DNA of 64,000 nucleotides from Vibrio hannami. GTDB lineage: Bacteria > Pseudomonadota > Gammaproteobacteria > Enterobacterales > Vibrionaceae. The stretch lies in NCBI RefSeq assembly GCF_029589055.1, contig NZ_JARQZP010000007.1, positions 1,426,001 through 1,490,000 on the forward strand. Reading direction: 5' to 3'. The notes under the pieces were generated by a model. The model did not search any database. It was not told the DNA's origin and was given only the letters and a program-made list of their open reading frames with translations. The position numbers and the translations under genes are program-made. Shown piece after piece: positions 1 to 9,087 of this stretch (position 1 is the first letter of the stretch; each line of letters begins with the position of its first letter).

Positions 1-1451
1 GCCGTACTTCTACTTTCCTTGATATCTTCATCGAGCGTGATATCGCTGCTGGCAAGATCACTGAAGAACAAGCACAGGAAATGATCGACCACTTCGTAAT
101 GAAACTACGTATGGTTCGTTTCCTACGTACTCCTGAGTACGATGAGCTATTCTCTGGCGACCCAATCTGGGCAACAGAATCTATGGGTGGTATGGGTCTT
201 GACGGACGTACACTTGTAACTCGTACAAACTTCCGTTTCCTAAACAGCCTATACACTATGGGTCCTTCTCCAGAGCCAAACATCACTGTTCTTTGGTCTG
301 AAGGTCTTCCAGATGGCTTCAAGCGTTTCTGTGCTAAAGTATCTATCGATACTTCATCTATCCAGTACGAAAACGACGACCTAATGCGCCCAGACATGGA
401 GTCTGACGACTATGCAATCGCATGTTGTGTATCTCCAATGGTTGTTGGTAAGCAAATGCAGTTCTTCGGTGCTCGTGCAAACCTGGCTAAGACTATGCTT
501 TACACCATCAACGGTGGTATCGATGAGAAGCTTAAGATCCAGGTTGGTCCAGAAATGGACAAGATAACTGACGAAGTACTGAACTACGAAGACCTAATGG
601 ATCGTATGGATCACTTCATGGATTGGCTAGCTAAGCAGTACGTAACTGCACTAAACAGCATCCACTTCATGCACGACAAGTACAGCTACGAAGCGTCTCT
701 AATGGCTCTACATGACCGTGACGTTATGCGTACTATGGCTTGTGGTATCGCCGGTCTTTCTGTTGCAGCTGACTCACTATCTGCAATTAAATACGCAACT
801 GTTAAACCAGTTCGTGACGAAGATGGCATCGCAATCGACTTCGAAGTAGAAGGCGACTATCCTAAGTTTGGTAACAACGACCCACGCGTTGATGACATCG
901 CTTGTGAACTTGTTACTATCTTCATGAACAAGATTCGTGCGCTTAAGACTTACCGTGACGCTATCCCTACTCAGTCTATCCTGACTATCACTTCAAACGT
1001 GGTATACGGTAAGAAGACTGGTACAACTCCAGATGGCCGTAAAGCTGGTGCTCCATTTGCTCCAGGTGCGAACCCAATGCACGGTCGTGACGAGAAAGGT
1101 GCTGTAGCATCTCTAACTTCAGTAGGTAAACTACCGTTTGCTGATGCGAAAGATGGTATCTCTTACACCTTCTCTATCGTTCCTAACGCACTAGGTAAAG
1201 ATGACGCTTCTCAGAAAGCTAACCTAGCTGGTCTGATGGATGGTTACTTCCACCACGAAGCTGGTATCGAAGGCGGTCAGCACCTGAACGTTAACGTTCT
1301 TAACCGTGAAACTCTAGAAGACGCAGTTAAGCACCCAGAGAAGTACCCTCAGCTAACTATCCGTGTATCTGGTTACGCAGTGCGCTTCAACTCTCTAACA
1401 GCAGAGCAGCAAGCAGACGTAATCGCACGTACTTTCACTGAATCTCTATAA
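1..1451 (+). CDS. pflB: Formate C-acetyltransferase (pyruvate formate-lyase), 3' part
   Basis: This glycyl-radical enzyme converts pyruvate and CoA to formate and acetyl-CoA in anaerobic, cytosolic fermentation. The reading frame is open from base 3, so the gene is cut by the window edge rather than truncated; about 483 C-terminal residues of a family of about 760 are present. The active-site cysteine pair (IACCVSP) is encoded at 423-428. The glycyl-radical loop (RVSGYAVRF) has its glycine at 1371-1373, close to the C-terminus as in E. coli PflB. A strong terminator follows at once, so pflB ends its own transcript. Its activase gene lies 3.2 kb downstream, beyond two unrelated genes. Confidence 0.98.
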   Translation, partial: RTSTFLDIFIERDIAAGKITEEQAQEMIDHFVMKLRMVRFLRTPEYDELFSGDPIWATESMGGMGLDGRTLVTRTNFRFLNSLYTMGPSPEPNITVLWSEGLPDGFKRFCAKVSIDTSSIQYENDDLMRPDMESDDYAIACCVSPMVVGKQMQFFGARANLAKTMLYTINGGIDEKLKIQVGPEMDKITDEVLNYEDLMDRMDHFMDWLAKQYVTALNSIHFMHDKYSYEASLMALHDRDVMRTMACGIAGLSVAADSLSAIKYATVKPVRDEDGIAIDFEVEGDYPKFGNNDPRVDDIACELVTIFMNKIRALKTYRDAIPTQSILTITSNVVYGKKTGTTPDGRKAGAPFAPGANPMHGRDEKGAVASLTSVGKLPFADAKDGISYTFSIVPNALGKDDASQKANLAGLMDGYFHHEAGIEGGQHLNVNVLNRETLEDAVKHPEKYPQLTIRVSGYAVRFNSLTAEQQADVIARTFTESL

Positions 1452-1471
1452 TTCAGCTGAATAGTTAAGCC

Positions 1472-1502
1472 AAGCCCCGCTTATGAATAGCGGGGCTTTT
1501 TG
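1472..1502 (+). terminator. Rho-independent terminator after pflB
   Basis: A nine-base GC-rich stem (AAGCCCCGC / GCGGGGCTT) with a short loop is followed by a T-run, 20 bases after the pflB stop. Confidence 0.95.
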
Positions 1503-1589
1503 TTATCTATAGCAAATAAATCGCATCTCTGATTGTCCCCCTCAATCCGCTGTACTATATATGAGTTTTGCTGCTGTTGGGTTGTTGCT

Positions 1590-2522
1590 ATGTTTTCAAA
1601 GTCGCCAAAGTTCCCCCTCCTTGGTTTTCTATCAATATTTCTCTCCTTCAACGCCGGTGCGTTTAGTACGTCCGTAGCGCTAATCGTAGACAATGATGGA
1701 ATATTTGGCACAGACGAAGATTACACTAGCGGCGTTGTTTTAGATTTAAGCTCCGATCTATCTTCAGAGTGGTTAGGAGCACAACGTTGGAGAATGCAGT
1801 TGGGTCAAAAGATTTGGACACCATCTAATCTGGATGCAACTACCCCCCAACCTAACGAACGCCCGTATGCAGGCCTTTTGTATGCGCAAGGCAGCATCAT
1901 CAACCGAACAGCAATCCGTTTACACGAATTCGGTCTGATGTTGGGCACAACAGGGCCTGATTCATATGCTGATCAGGGACAGAAATTTATTCATGGAATA
2001 ACCGATTCAACCGACCCCAGAGGATGGGATTACCAGATAGACAACCAGATAGTTGGCAGTGCTCTTTACAAAGGACACTATCTCGTCTCCGTACCGTCTC
2101 AGAAACAGGAAGTTTCAACCCTTTTTAGGGCTGAAGCCGGTAACTTCAGAAGTGAGGTGGCCACAGGCCTGATCTGGCGCTGGGGATCTAACCTTTCTGA
2201 TAGTTTTGGCACAATAACGCCAAGCAATGAAGGGAGCTTTTCTGCTGCTGCAATGGCCAAAGGTTCAACTAGTGGAACCTTCTTTTTCTCAGGTATAGAA
2301 GGCCGCTATAGATTCAACGATATCACTATTGAAGGGGATACAATGCGAGAAACGTATCCCATTAATATTCAAAACCTTCAAGCAACCATAGTCTTTGGTG
2401 GCGTGGCCTACTGGAATAATATGGGTATTAACATCACCGTTGCTTCAAAGACTAAAGATTACAAAGAGGCAGCATCTGATATCGCCAGCAACGCATCATT
2501 CTCTGCATTTATGCGCTTCTGA
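1590..2522 (+). CDS. LpxR-like lipid A deacylase family (DUF2219) outer-membrane protein
   Basis: About 310 residues. LpxR proteins are outer-membrane beta-barrels that remove the 3'-acyloxyacyl chain from lipid A. Visible support: an N-terminal hydrophobic signal segment ending near NAGAFS, then the family patterns DNDGIFGTDEDYTSG, RPYAG, GQKFIHG and DPRGWDYQ, and an aromatic C-terminal residue (FMRF) typical of barrel proteins. I chose ATG 1590 over an upstream start because it begins directly before the signal peptide. The downstream neighbour is a convergent chemoreceptor gene and pflB lies upstream, so it is probably a single-gene unit. Family membership is fairly secure; the deacylase activity is inferred. 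Catalytic residues after the conserved His were not confirmed. Confidence 0.8.
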   Translation: MFSKSPKFPLLGFLSIFLSFNAGAFSTSVALIVDNDGIFGTDEDYTSGVVLDLSSDLSSEWLGAQRWRMQLGQKIWTPSNLDATTPQPNERPYAGLLYAQGSIINRTAIRLHEFGLMLGTTGPDSYADQGQKFIHGITDSTDPRGWDYQIDNQIVGSALYKGHYLVSVPSQKQEVSTLFRAEAGNFRSEVATGLIWRWGSNLSDSFGTITPSNEGSFSAAAMAKGSTSGTFFFSGIEGRYRFNDITIEGDTMRETYPINIQNLQATIVFGGVAYWNNMGINITVASKTKDYKEAASDIASNASFSAFMRF

Positions 2523-2553
2523 TTCTATTATCTGAGCTGCCCCTAGCTCTAAT

Positions 2554-4434
2554 TTAAACAGTGAATCGCCTGCAATCCTCAGTTAATGAAGATGAGCTAA
2601 CATCTACAATCTGGCTACTTTCACGCAAACGCTCACTGTTATTTTCCAGCTCCGCCATCGCTTGTGAAATCTGAGCCATATTTTCCGTCATAGACTGGCT
2701 AGCCTTCACCAATTCGTTAATCGAACTAGCAATGACATTTGTCTGTTTATTGGCTTCACTTGCTTTAGTAGTGATCTCATTGAGGGCTGTAATTGCATCT
2801 TCTCCTCTCTGTTTACCTTGCTCCACTGACTCTTTAGAGCTTGAGATATACTGGATCACTTCTCCACTTTCATGCTTCATAGTTTCGATAGTACCGGAGA
2901 TCTCATCTACGGCTTCAACCGTCCTGACAGCCAGGCTACGAACCTCATCGGCAACTACAGCAAAGCCCCTTCCCTGCTCGCCTGCTCTTGCAGCCTCGAT
3001 AGCGGCATTCAGGGCTAATAGGTTAGTTTGTTCTGCAATTCCTGTGATTATTTCCATTACCGAATCCACTTTTTGCGAAGCTTCTTCAAGCTGTTGAATA
3101 TGTCCGGCTGCACTATTTAGTATGCTACTTACCTCTTCAAGCGATCCAATTGCCAGAGTAATAGTCTTTCCACCCTCTTCTGCTGACAACATAGAAGAGT
3201 GACTCACCTCTGCAACCAAATCAAGGCTTCCTGAAACCTGTTCCGCAGTAACGTTAACTTCTTCCGTCGTAGCAGCAATTATCTGAGTTTGGTTAGTGAT
3301 TTCAGACTGGCTGCTGGCCATAGAATCAAGGCCGTTATTAAGAGCCTGAGCATTGTCTGAAAGCGCATCACTGCGAGACTGAACTTCCTTTATAAGATCA
3401 CTAAGATTTTCACTGGTATGGTTTATCGCCATAGCCAGATGATTAAACTCATCCTTACTATTTTTTCCAACCGTTAACCTGGACGAGAGATTGCCTGAGG
3501 ACATCCTATCCAGCACCTCGGAAGTCTGTCCAAGTGAACGCCGCATTGACAGGCCAATATAACCAAAAATAGTAATCGTTAGCGCTGCGAGTGCAAGACA
3601 AGCCGCCAATACAGACCACTTTGCGCTATCTAGTGCATCTTGTGCCATTTGCTGATTGTTAGCAACGATCCCACTTAACTGTTCTGCAATATCACTGATG
3701 TTTTTAAGTACTGCTTCCTGGCTAGAAACTAATGCCGACTCTACGTCGTCAATCTTTGCCAGAATGGCTTCCATACGTTCGACGGTATCGGAGAAACTCG
3801 CTATTTCTTCTTCATAAAGCTCAAGCATGGCATAGCTGTTAGATATATTCACAAAGGATAGTTTAGCTCTGTTAAATAGTTTGAGGTTTTGTTCGTTAGG
3901 GCTCAAACGGTAATTTTGTTCTGCTTTTACCATCGCCTGGAAATCTGAGTTAAGGCTCACCATCCCCGTTTCCTTGATTTTTTCCTCAATGACACTCGCC
4001 AGTAATTTTAATTTGCCCTGCATACCATCATCGGCATTAAATCCTAGCTCACCCCGCATGCTTAACCAGGGTAAAAGTGCATTCTGGTAACTCTGTACCG
4101 ACTGCTCCAATTCGCTTGCACCATTTTTAAGCATTAATGTGCGCAAAAATAGTGCATCCTCTTCAGCACCTTTGCTGATGGCTTCCACCCGATTTTCCAC
4201 TTTATTAACATCGCTACTCGTTACCGCAGACAAGGATGCCGCTAACTTCAACAGCTCCACTTCTGTCGCTGTAATTTGCTCTGCACCAATAGTAACCTGA
4301 TTATTTTTCTTATAAAGTTCGTTAACGCTGTTCAGGCTAACGGTGGTATATCCGGCTAAACATATAAAACCGATACACAACACGCCGAGAAACAGTATCA
4401 TTTTCTGTTTTTGCGACATTGCGACTACATCCAT
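2554..4434 (-). CDS. Methyl-accepting chemotaxis protein
   Basis: A 626-residue inner-membrane chemoreceptor. TM1 lies at about residues 12-30, followed by a largely helical periplasmic sensor of about 240 residues, TM2 near 272-293, a HAMP segment, and a long coiled-coil cytoplasmic domain. The CheA/CheW-binding hairpin tip (EQTNLLALNAAIEAARAGEQ) is intact. The sensor contains no PAS or Cache motif that I recognise, so the ligand is unknown. The start at 4434 is supported by AAGGA six to seven bases upstream; a second Met is five codons further in. The gene sits between pflB and pflA, opposite in strand, an arrangement I recall from V. cholerae (VC1866-VC1869), which may mean a role in sensing fermentable substrates or products. 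Confidence 0.95.
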   Translation of the reverse strand: MDVVAMSQKQKMILFLGVLCIGFICLAGYTTVSLNSVNELYKKNNQVTIGAEQITATEVELLKLAASLSAVTSSDVNKVENRVEAISKGAEEDALFLRTLMLKNGASELEQSVQSYQNALLPWLSMRGELGFNADDGMQGKLKLLASVIEEKIKETGMVSLNSDFQAMVKAEQNYRLSPNEQNLKLFNRAKLSFVNISNSYAMLELYEEEIASFSDTVERMEAILAKIDDVESALVSSQEAVLKNISDIAEQLSGIVANNQQMAQDALDSAKWSVLAACLALAALTITIFGYIGLSMRRSLGQTSEVLDRMSSGNLSSRLTVGKNSKDEFNHLAMAINHTSENLSDLIKEVQSRSDALSDNAQALNNGLDSMASSQSEITNQTQIIAATTEEVNVTAEQVSGSLDLVAEVSHSSMLSAEEGGKTITLAIGSLEEVSSILNSAAGHIQQLEEASQKVDSVMEIITGIAEQTNLLALNAAIEAARAGEQGRGFAVVADEVRSLAVRTVEAVDEISGTIETMKHESGEVIQYISSSKESVEQGKQRGEDAITALNEITTKASEANKQTNVIASSINELVKASQSMTENMAQISQAMAELENNSERLRESSQIVDVSSSSLTEDCRRFTV

Positions 4435-4671
4435 GTTTTATCCTTATCCGCCTGCGCGGTATTTTCGTATTTTTTGCGCTCGTATTCGCTTATTTGTTTT
4501 TACACTTATTGATACATTTATATAACATATCTCATTGATGACAAGCTCAATATATAAAATTGAAGTGCTCAATTAATAAAAAAGCAAGTAACATGCCTTA
4601 ATGCGCTCTATTTAAAGAGCTCGGTTTGTAATAAAATAACGGGCAGATAAATAATTATGAGAAGAGCATAT

Positions 4672-5412
4672 ATGTCTGCAACTGGACGAATCCATTCATT
4701 TGAGTCCTGCGGAACCGTTGATGGTCCCGGAATCCGATTTATTGTCTTTCTTCAAGGCTGCTTGATGCGTTGCATGTACTGCCATAACCGCGACACGTGG
4801 GATACTCACGGTGGTAAAGAAGTGACTGTCGAAGAAATCATTAACGAAGCTAAATCTTACAAGCACTTTATGAACGCTTCAGGCGGTGGTGTTACTTGTT
4901 CTGGTGGTGAAGCCATGCTTCAACCCGAGTTTGTTCGAGACTTTTTCCGTGCAGCACAAGCAGAGGGTATGCACACATGCCTAGACACAAATGGGTACAT
5001 TCGAAAACACACTGATGTTATCGACGAAGTACTTGAAGCATCTGATCTGGTTATGCTGGATCTCAAGCATATGAAAGACGAAATTCATCATGACTTTATA
5101 GGCGTATCCAACAAACGAACTCTGGATTTTGCTCGGTACCTCCATAAAATTGGCCAAACAACCTGGATTCGTTACGTTGTTGTACCTGGCTATACTGACG
5201 ATGAAGAATCAGCACATATGCTGGGTGAGTTCATCAAAGATATGGACAATATCGAAAAAGTCGAACTGCTTCCCTATCACAAACTTGGTGCACACAAATG
5301 GGAAGCGCTGGGGCATGATTACCCATTAGAAGGTGTGGAACCACCAACTAAAGAGACAATGGAAAAAATCGTTGGCGTTCTTAAACAATACAACAACAAC
5401 GTAAAATACTAA
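4672..5412 (+). CDS. pflA: Pyruvate formate-lyase 1-activating enzyme (radical SAM)
   Basis: A cytosolic radical-SAM enzyme that abstracts a hydrogen from the PflB glycine to switch the lyase on under anaerobiosis. The [4Fe-4S]/SAM motif is CLMRCMYCHN; SGGGVTCSGGEAML and WIRYVVVPG match E. coli PflA. With ATG 4672 the protein begins MSATGRIHSFESCGTVDG and has 246 residues, the E. coli length; the ATG at 4657 would add five residues and has a weaker context. It has its own upstream region (4435-4671) and terminator, so it is transcribed separately from pflB. Confidence 0.97.
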   Translation: MSATGRIHSFESCGTVDGPGIRFIVFLQGCLMRCMYCHNRDTWDTHGGKEVTVEEIINEAKSYKHFMNASGGGVTCSGGEAMLQPEFVRDFFRAAQAEGMHTCLDTNGYIRKHTDVIDEVLEASDLVMLDLKHMKDEIHHDFIGVSNKRTLDFARYLHKIGQTTWIRYVVVPGYTDDEESAHMLGEFIKDMDNIEKVELLPYHKLGAHKWEALGHDYPLEGVEPPTKETMEKIVGVLKQYNNNVKY

Positions 5413-5431
5413 TACACTCAAGTATATTCTC

Positions 5432-5459
5432 AGTGCCGGTTAACCCCGGCACTTTTTTT
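5432..5459 (+). terminator. Rho-independent terminator after pflA
   Basis: An eight-base perfect stem (AGTGCCGG / CCGGCACT) with a six-base loop is followed by seven T. Confidence 0.93.
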
Positions 5460-5490
5460 CATTAAGTGAGTATTGAGAAAGGAACTCTCA

Positions 5491-6156
5491 ATGGAACTGA
5501 CGCCTTATATTCTTCCTTATATAGCCGTTTTTATCGCTATCGGGTTGTGTATAAAAGACTTTCGTCACGCGTTTCTGCCTAAACTTCTTACTGATAAACC
5601 TTTTCAAAATTTTTGCTTTTTCACCACCATAGGTCTTTTTTTCTTATGGAGTGCGCAAGCAGGCGTCAAAGAAGGGCTTCTGATTCACTTTCTTGGGCTA
5701 ACTATCTTTACCCTAATTTTCGGCATGCGCACCGCGTTCTTGCTTACTATTCCTATTGCGTTTGCTCTTGCTATTACTACCCAAATTCCATTTGATACCC
5801 TGGCTGAATATCTGTTTTTATCCTGCCTTATCCCTATATCAGTGAGTTATGGCATCTATTACCTAAGCTTCCACTACCTACCAAAAAATATCTTCATATT
5901 TATTTTTGTCGCTGGCTTTCTTAACGGCGCGTTGACCGGAAGTGTTCACCTGCTAACGAATACAGGTTATCAGCTATGGCAAGGAAATTACGACTGGCAA
6001 ACCATCAGCGATAACTACTTTATCTTTCTGCCTTTGCTTGCGTTTCCAGAAGGTTTATTAAACGGAATGGCCGCTGCAATCATGGCTGTGTTTAAACCAG
6101 AATGGTTACGTACATTTTCGGATAAAGATTACATATACACTCAATATAGGAAGTAG
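5491..6156 (+). CDS. CbiM/ECF-permease-like integral membrane protein
   Basis: A 221-residue inner-membrane protein with about six to seven hydrophobic segments. It resembles the COG3235 group of the CbiM-type energy-coupling-factor permease superfamily, which includes metal-uptake membrane subunits. The C-terminal FPEGLLNG stretch is typical. It lacks the N-terminal metal-binding MHI start of true CbiM, and no CbiQ or ATPase partner is nearby, so a transport role is uncertain. ATG 5491 follows a clear AAAGGA site; an upstream in-frame TTG at 5473 is less likely. It follows the pflA terminator by about 30 bases, so its promoter is not obvious. Confidence 0.7.
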   Translation: MELTPYILPYIAVFIAIGLCIKDFRHAFLPKLLTDKPFQNFCFFTTIGLFFLWSAQAGVKEGLLIHFLGLTIFTLIFGMRTAFLLTIPIAFALAITTQIPFDTLAEYLFLSCLIPISVSYGIYYLSFHYLPKNIFIFIFVAGFLNGALTGSVHLLTNTGYQLWQGNYDWQTISDNYFIFLPLLAFPEGLLNGMAAAIMAVFKPEWLRTFSDKDYIYTQYRK

Positions 6157-6295
6157 TTATTTATTGAAGTAACCTCAGCCTTTATCAAAAATTTATTAAG
6201 TACTCTCAACTTTTGTTGATAACTTGTTGCTGCCCGGCTAAATACTGGTAATCTAAGGCTAACCATTACTAAATAAATACTATTGAGGTCCCATA

Positions 6296-6796
6296 ATGGA
6301 AATGACTAACGCTCAACGACTTATTCTGTCTAACCAGTACTACCTGATGTCTCAGCTCAACCCAGACAACGCAACTAAGTACCGACGCCTGCAGACCATC
6401 GTTGAACGCGGCTATAGCCTACAGATGCGTGAGCTGGACAAGCAGTTTGGTGAGTTAACAGAAGAAGAGTGTCGCGAAATCATCAACATTATGGAGATGT
6501 ATCATGCGATGCAGGAATCTAATCGCATGCTATCCGAAGAAGAGCGCGGCAAAGTCGACCAGCGCCGTCTGCAATTCCTGGGCTTTGATATTGCGAGTGA
6601 ATCTCAACTTGTGCACTATGTACGTTTTCTGGTTGACTCTGAAGGGCTATACCCTCAGTTTGACAAAGCAGACCACCACTTTAACGCTCAGATGCCGATG
6701 CTCGATAAATACCGTCGAATGCTAACAACCTGGAAAAACTGCCCGAGACAGTATCACTTGTCTGCTACCGAGTTTACTCAAATCTTCAATGCTTAA
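6296..6796 (+). CDS. yfbU: YfbU family protein (UPF0304)
   Basis: A 166-residue cytosolic protein matching E. coli YfbU (164 residues) from its first residues (MEMTNAQRLILSNQYYLMS) and through the RRLQTIVERGY and QMRELD blocks. Its biochemical role is not established. In E. coli yfbU lies beside yfbV-ackA-pta; here it is in a pfl neighbourhood, again linked to mixed-acid fermentation. It is a single-gene unit with a terminator directly after it. Confidence 0.93.
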   Translation: MEMTNAQRLILSNQYYLMSQLNPDNATKYRRLQTIVERGYSLQMRELDKQFGELTEEECREIINIMEMYHAMQESNRMLSEEERGKVDQRRLQFLGFDIASESQLVHYVRFLVDSEGLYPQFDKADHHFNAQMPMLDKYRRMLTTWKNCPRQYHLSATEFTQIFNA

Positions 6797-6827
6797 AACG
6801 CAGCAGTCATTAATATGAACTTTTTCT

Positions 6828-6852
6828 AAGAGCCGTTAATCGGCTCTTTATC
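6828..6852 (+). terminator. Terminator-like hairpin after yfbU
   Basis: An eight-base stem (AAGAGCCG / CGGCTCTT) with a five-base loop (TTAAT); the following T-tract is interrupted (TATCTTG). Confidence 0.8.
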
Positions 6853-7054
6853 TTGTTTCTGAAAACGCCTTTTTCGCCCAATAAAATCACTTTTCCTGTG
6901 GTTTTAAAACCTGTTCTACCAATAACCCCATGAATGCATTCAGTAAATAAATAATTATTTTTTAAGCAAATATCCGAAATTGAGACTAGGCTTATTAATT
7001 GAAGGACAAGCAATTAACGCTGCAGTCTGTTTGAAGGATTTAGAGGGTTTGGCG

Positions 7055-8989
7055 ATGAGTATTTTTGACCACTATCAGGCTCGCTACGAAGCAGCCAAAG
7101 ACGAAGAACTTACATTACAAGAATTTCTTACACTATGTCAGGAAGATAAAAGCGCGTATGCGAATGCAGCGGAAAGGCTACTGCTTGCCATTGGTGAACC
7201 AGAAATGATAGATACGGCACAAGATCCTCGCTTGAGCCGTATTTTTTCCAACCGTGTTATTTCCCGCTATAAAACGTTTGAAGACTTTTATGGTATGGAA
7301 GACTCTATTGAACAGATAGTTTCCTACCTGAAGCACGCAGCTCAGGGGCTAGAAGAACGTAAGCAGATTCTTTATCTATTGGGCCCAGTAGGCGGCGGTA
7401 AATCATCACTGGCAGAGAAACTGAAATCCTTAATGGAAAAAATGCCTATCTATGTACTCTCAGCCAATGGCGAACGTAGCCCAGTAAATGACCATCCATT
7501 CTGTCTGTTCGACGTTGGCGAAGACGCCGAAGTACTGAAAAAAGAGTACGGCATTGAAAGGCGCTACCTTCGTTCAATTATGTCTCCATGGGCAGCGAAG
7601 CGATTACATGAGTTCGGTGGTGACATAACCAAATTTAAAGTAGTCAAAGTACGTCCATCTATTCTTGATCAGGTCGCGGTAGCGAAGACCGAACCTGGTG
7701 ATGAAAACAACCAGGATATCTCATCATTGGTAGGTAAGGTTGATATTCGTCAGCTAGAGCATTTCTCACAAGACGACCCTGACGCCTACAGCTATTCTGG
7801 CGCACTATGTAAAGCTAACCAGGGTTTGATGGAATTTGTGGAGATGTTTAAGGCACCGATTAAGGTGTTGCACCCACTACTAACTGCAACCCAGGAAGGT
7901 AACTACAACGGTACCGAGGGATTGTCCGCACTTCCGTTTGACGGCATGATCCTCGCGCACTCCAACGAATCTGAATGGCAGACTTTCCGCAACAACAAAA
8001 ACAATGAAGCCTTCCTAGACCGCGTTTATATTGTGAAGGTACCATACTGTCTGCGCGTTTCCGAAGAAGTAAAAATCTACAAAAAGCTTCTTGAACACAG
8101 TGAACTCTCCAAAGCGCCTTGTTCACCAAGCACTCTAGATATGCTGGCACAGTTTAGTATTCTTTCTCGAATCAAAGATCCAGAGAACTCCTCTGTCTTC
8201 TCGAAAATGCGAGTCTACGATGGCGAAACTCTGAAGGACACGGATCCGAAGGCGAAAAGCTATCAAGAGTATCGCGACTTTGCTGGTGTTGATGAAGGCA
8301 TGGCAGGTCTCTCTACCCGCTTCGCGTTTAAGATCCTATCTCGCGTATTTAACTTCGACCAGAGTGAAGTGGCGGCTAACCCAGTTCACCTGTTCTACGT
8401 CATAGAGCAACAAGTTGAACGTGAACAGTTCCCAGCAGAAATGGCAGAGCGTTACCTTGAGTTCCTGAAAGGTTATCTGGTACCTAAGTATATAGAGTTT
8501 ATCGGTAAAGAGATTCAGACCGCTTATCTGGAATCATACTCAGAATACGGACAGAATATCTTTGACCGCTATGTTACCTATGCAGACTTCTGGATTCAGG
8601 ATCAGGAGTACCGTGACCCTGAAACCGGTCAGCTGTTTGACCGCGCTGCGCTTAACAATGAACTTGAGAAGATAGAGAAACCAGCAGGCATCAGTAATCC
8701 GAAAGATTTCCGAAACGAAATCGTTAACTTCGTACTGCGTGCCAAAGCGAGTAATAACGGTAGCAATCCTGTCTGGACCAGTTACGAAAAACTTCGCACT
8801 GTCATCGAGAAGAAAATGTTCTCGAATACCGAAGAACTGCTTCCGGTTATCTCGTTTAACGCGAAAACATCGACAGACGACCAGAAGAAACACGATGACT
8901 TTGTCGCTCGTATGATGGAAAAAGGCTACACCAAGAAACAAGTCAGATTGCTGTCTGAGTGGTATTTACGAGTACGTAAATCCTCTTAA
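7055..8989 (+). CDS. yeaG: PrkA-type serine protein kinase YeaG
   Basis: A 644-residue cytosolic protein of the PrkA family: an N-terminal AAA+ domain and a C-terminal kinase-like domain. The Walker A motif is GPVGGGKSS at about residues 110-118, and the N-terminus (SIFDHYQARYEAAKDEE) matches E. coli YeaG, which is also 644 residues. I therefore chose ATG 7055; the frame is open further upstream to 6980 but that extension is not family-like. It is the first gene of the conserved yeaG-yeaH-spoVR (ycgB) set, linked in enterobacteria to stationary-phase and nitrogen-starvation responses. A strong hairpin lies between it and yeaH. Confidence 0.97.
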   Translation: MSIFDHYQARYEAAKDEELTLQEFLTLCQEDKSAYANAAERLLLAIGEPEMIDTAQDPRLSRIFSNRVISRYKTFEDFYGMEDSIEQIVSYLKHAAQGLEERKQILYLLGPVGGGKSSLAEKLKSLMEKMPIYVLSANGERSPVNDHPFCLFDVGEDAEVLKKEYGIERRYLRSIMSPWAAKRLHEFGGDITKFKVVKVRPSILDQVAVAKTEPGDENNQDISSLVGKVDIRQLEHFSQDDPDAYSYSGALCKANQGLMEFVEMFKAPIKVLHPLLTATQEGNYNGTEGLSALPFDGMILAHSNESEWQTFRNNKNNEAFLDRVYIVKVPYCLRVSEEVKIYKKLLEHSELSKAPCSPSTLDMLAQFSILSRIKDPENSSVFSKMRVYDGETLKDTDPKAKSYQEYRDFAGVDEGMAGLSTRFAFKILSRVFNFDQSEVAANPVHLFYVIEQQVEREQFPAEMAERYLEFLKGYLVPKYIEFIGKEIQTAYLESYSEYGQNIFDRYVTYADFWIQDQEYRDPETGQLFDRAALNNELEKIEKPAGISNPKDFRNEIVNFVLRAKASNNGSNPVWTSYEKLRTVIEKKMFSNTEELLPVISFNAKTSTDDQKKHDDFVARMMEKGYTKKQVRLLSEWYLRVRKSS

Positions 8990-9018
8990 CACATGAAACT
9001 TTATTGTGTGAGCGAAGT

Positions 9019-9055
9019 ACTTGCTGCTGTATTAAAAACGCATGCAGCAGTAAGT
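9019..9055 (+). other. Intergenic mRNA hairpin between yeaG and yeaH
   Basis: An 11-base inverted repeat (ACTTGCTGCTG / CAGCAGTAAGT, one G-U pair) with a 15-base loop. There is no T-run, so it looks like an RNA stability or processing element in the operon rather than a terminator. Confidence 0.65.
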
Positions 9056-9087
9056 GTTTACGCGGAGGCGTTTACAAGGAGTAACTC

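Noticed and set aside
1..1451. pflB as a truncated pseudogene
   Set aside because: The frame is open to the first bases of the window, so the missing 5' part is outside the window.
1481..1711. Minus-strand ORF of 76 codons over the start of the LpxR-like gene
   Set aside because: It spans the pflB terminator and antisense of a signal peptide; no motif or ribosome site.
2732..3097. Plus-strand ORF inside the chemoreceptor gene
   Set aside because: Antisense shadow of the conserved signalling domain.
4564..4583. TTGA-N5-TCAA element upstream of pflA as an FNR box
   Set aside because: The spacing is one base short and the inner bases do not fit the FNR consensus.
7860..8941. Minus-strand ORFs inside yeaG
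   Set aside because: They are shadows of a conserved full-length coding sequence; no motif.
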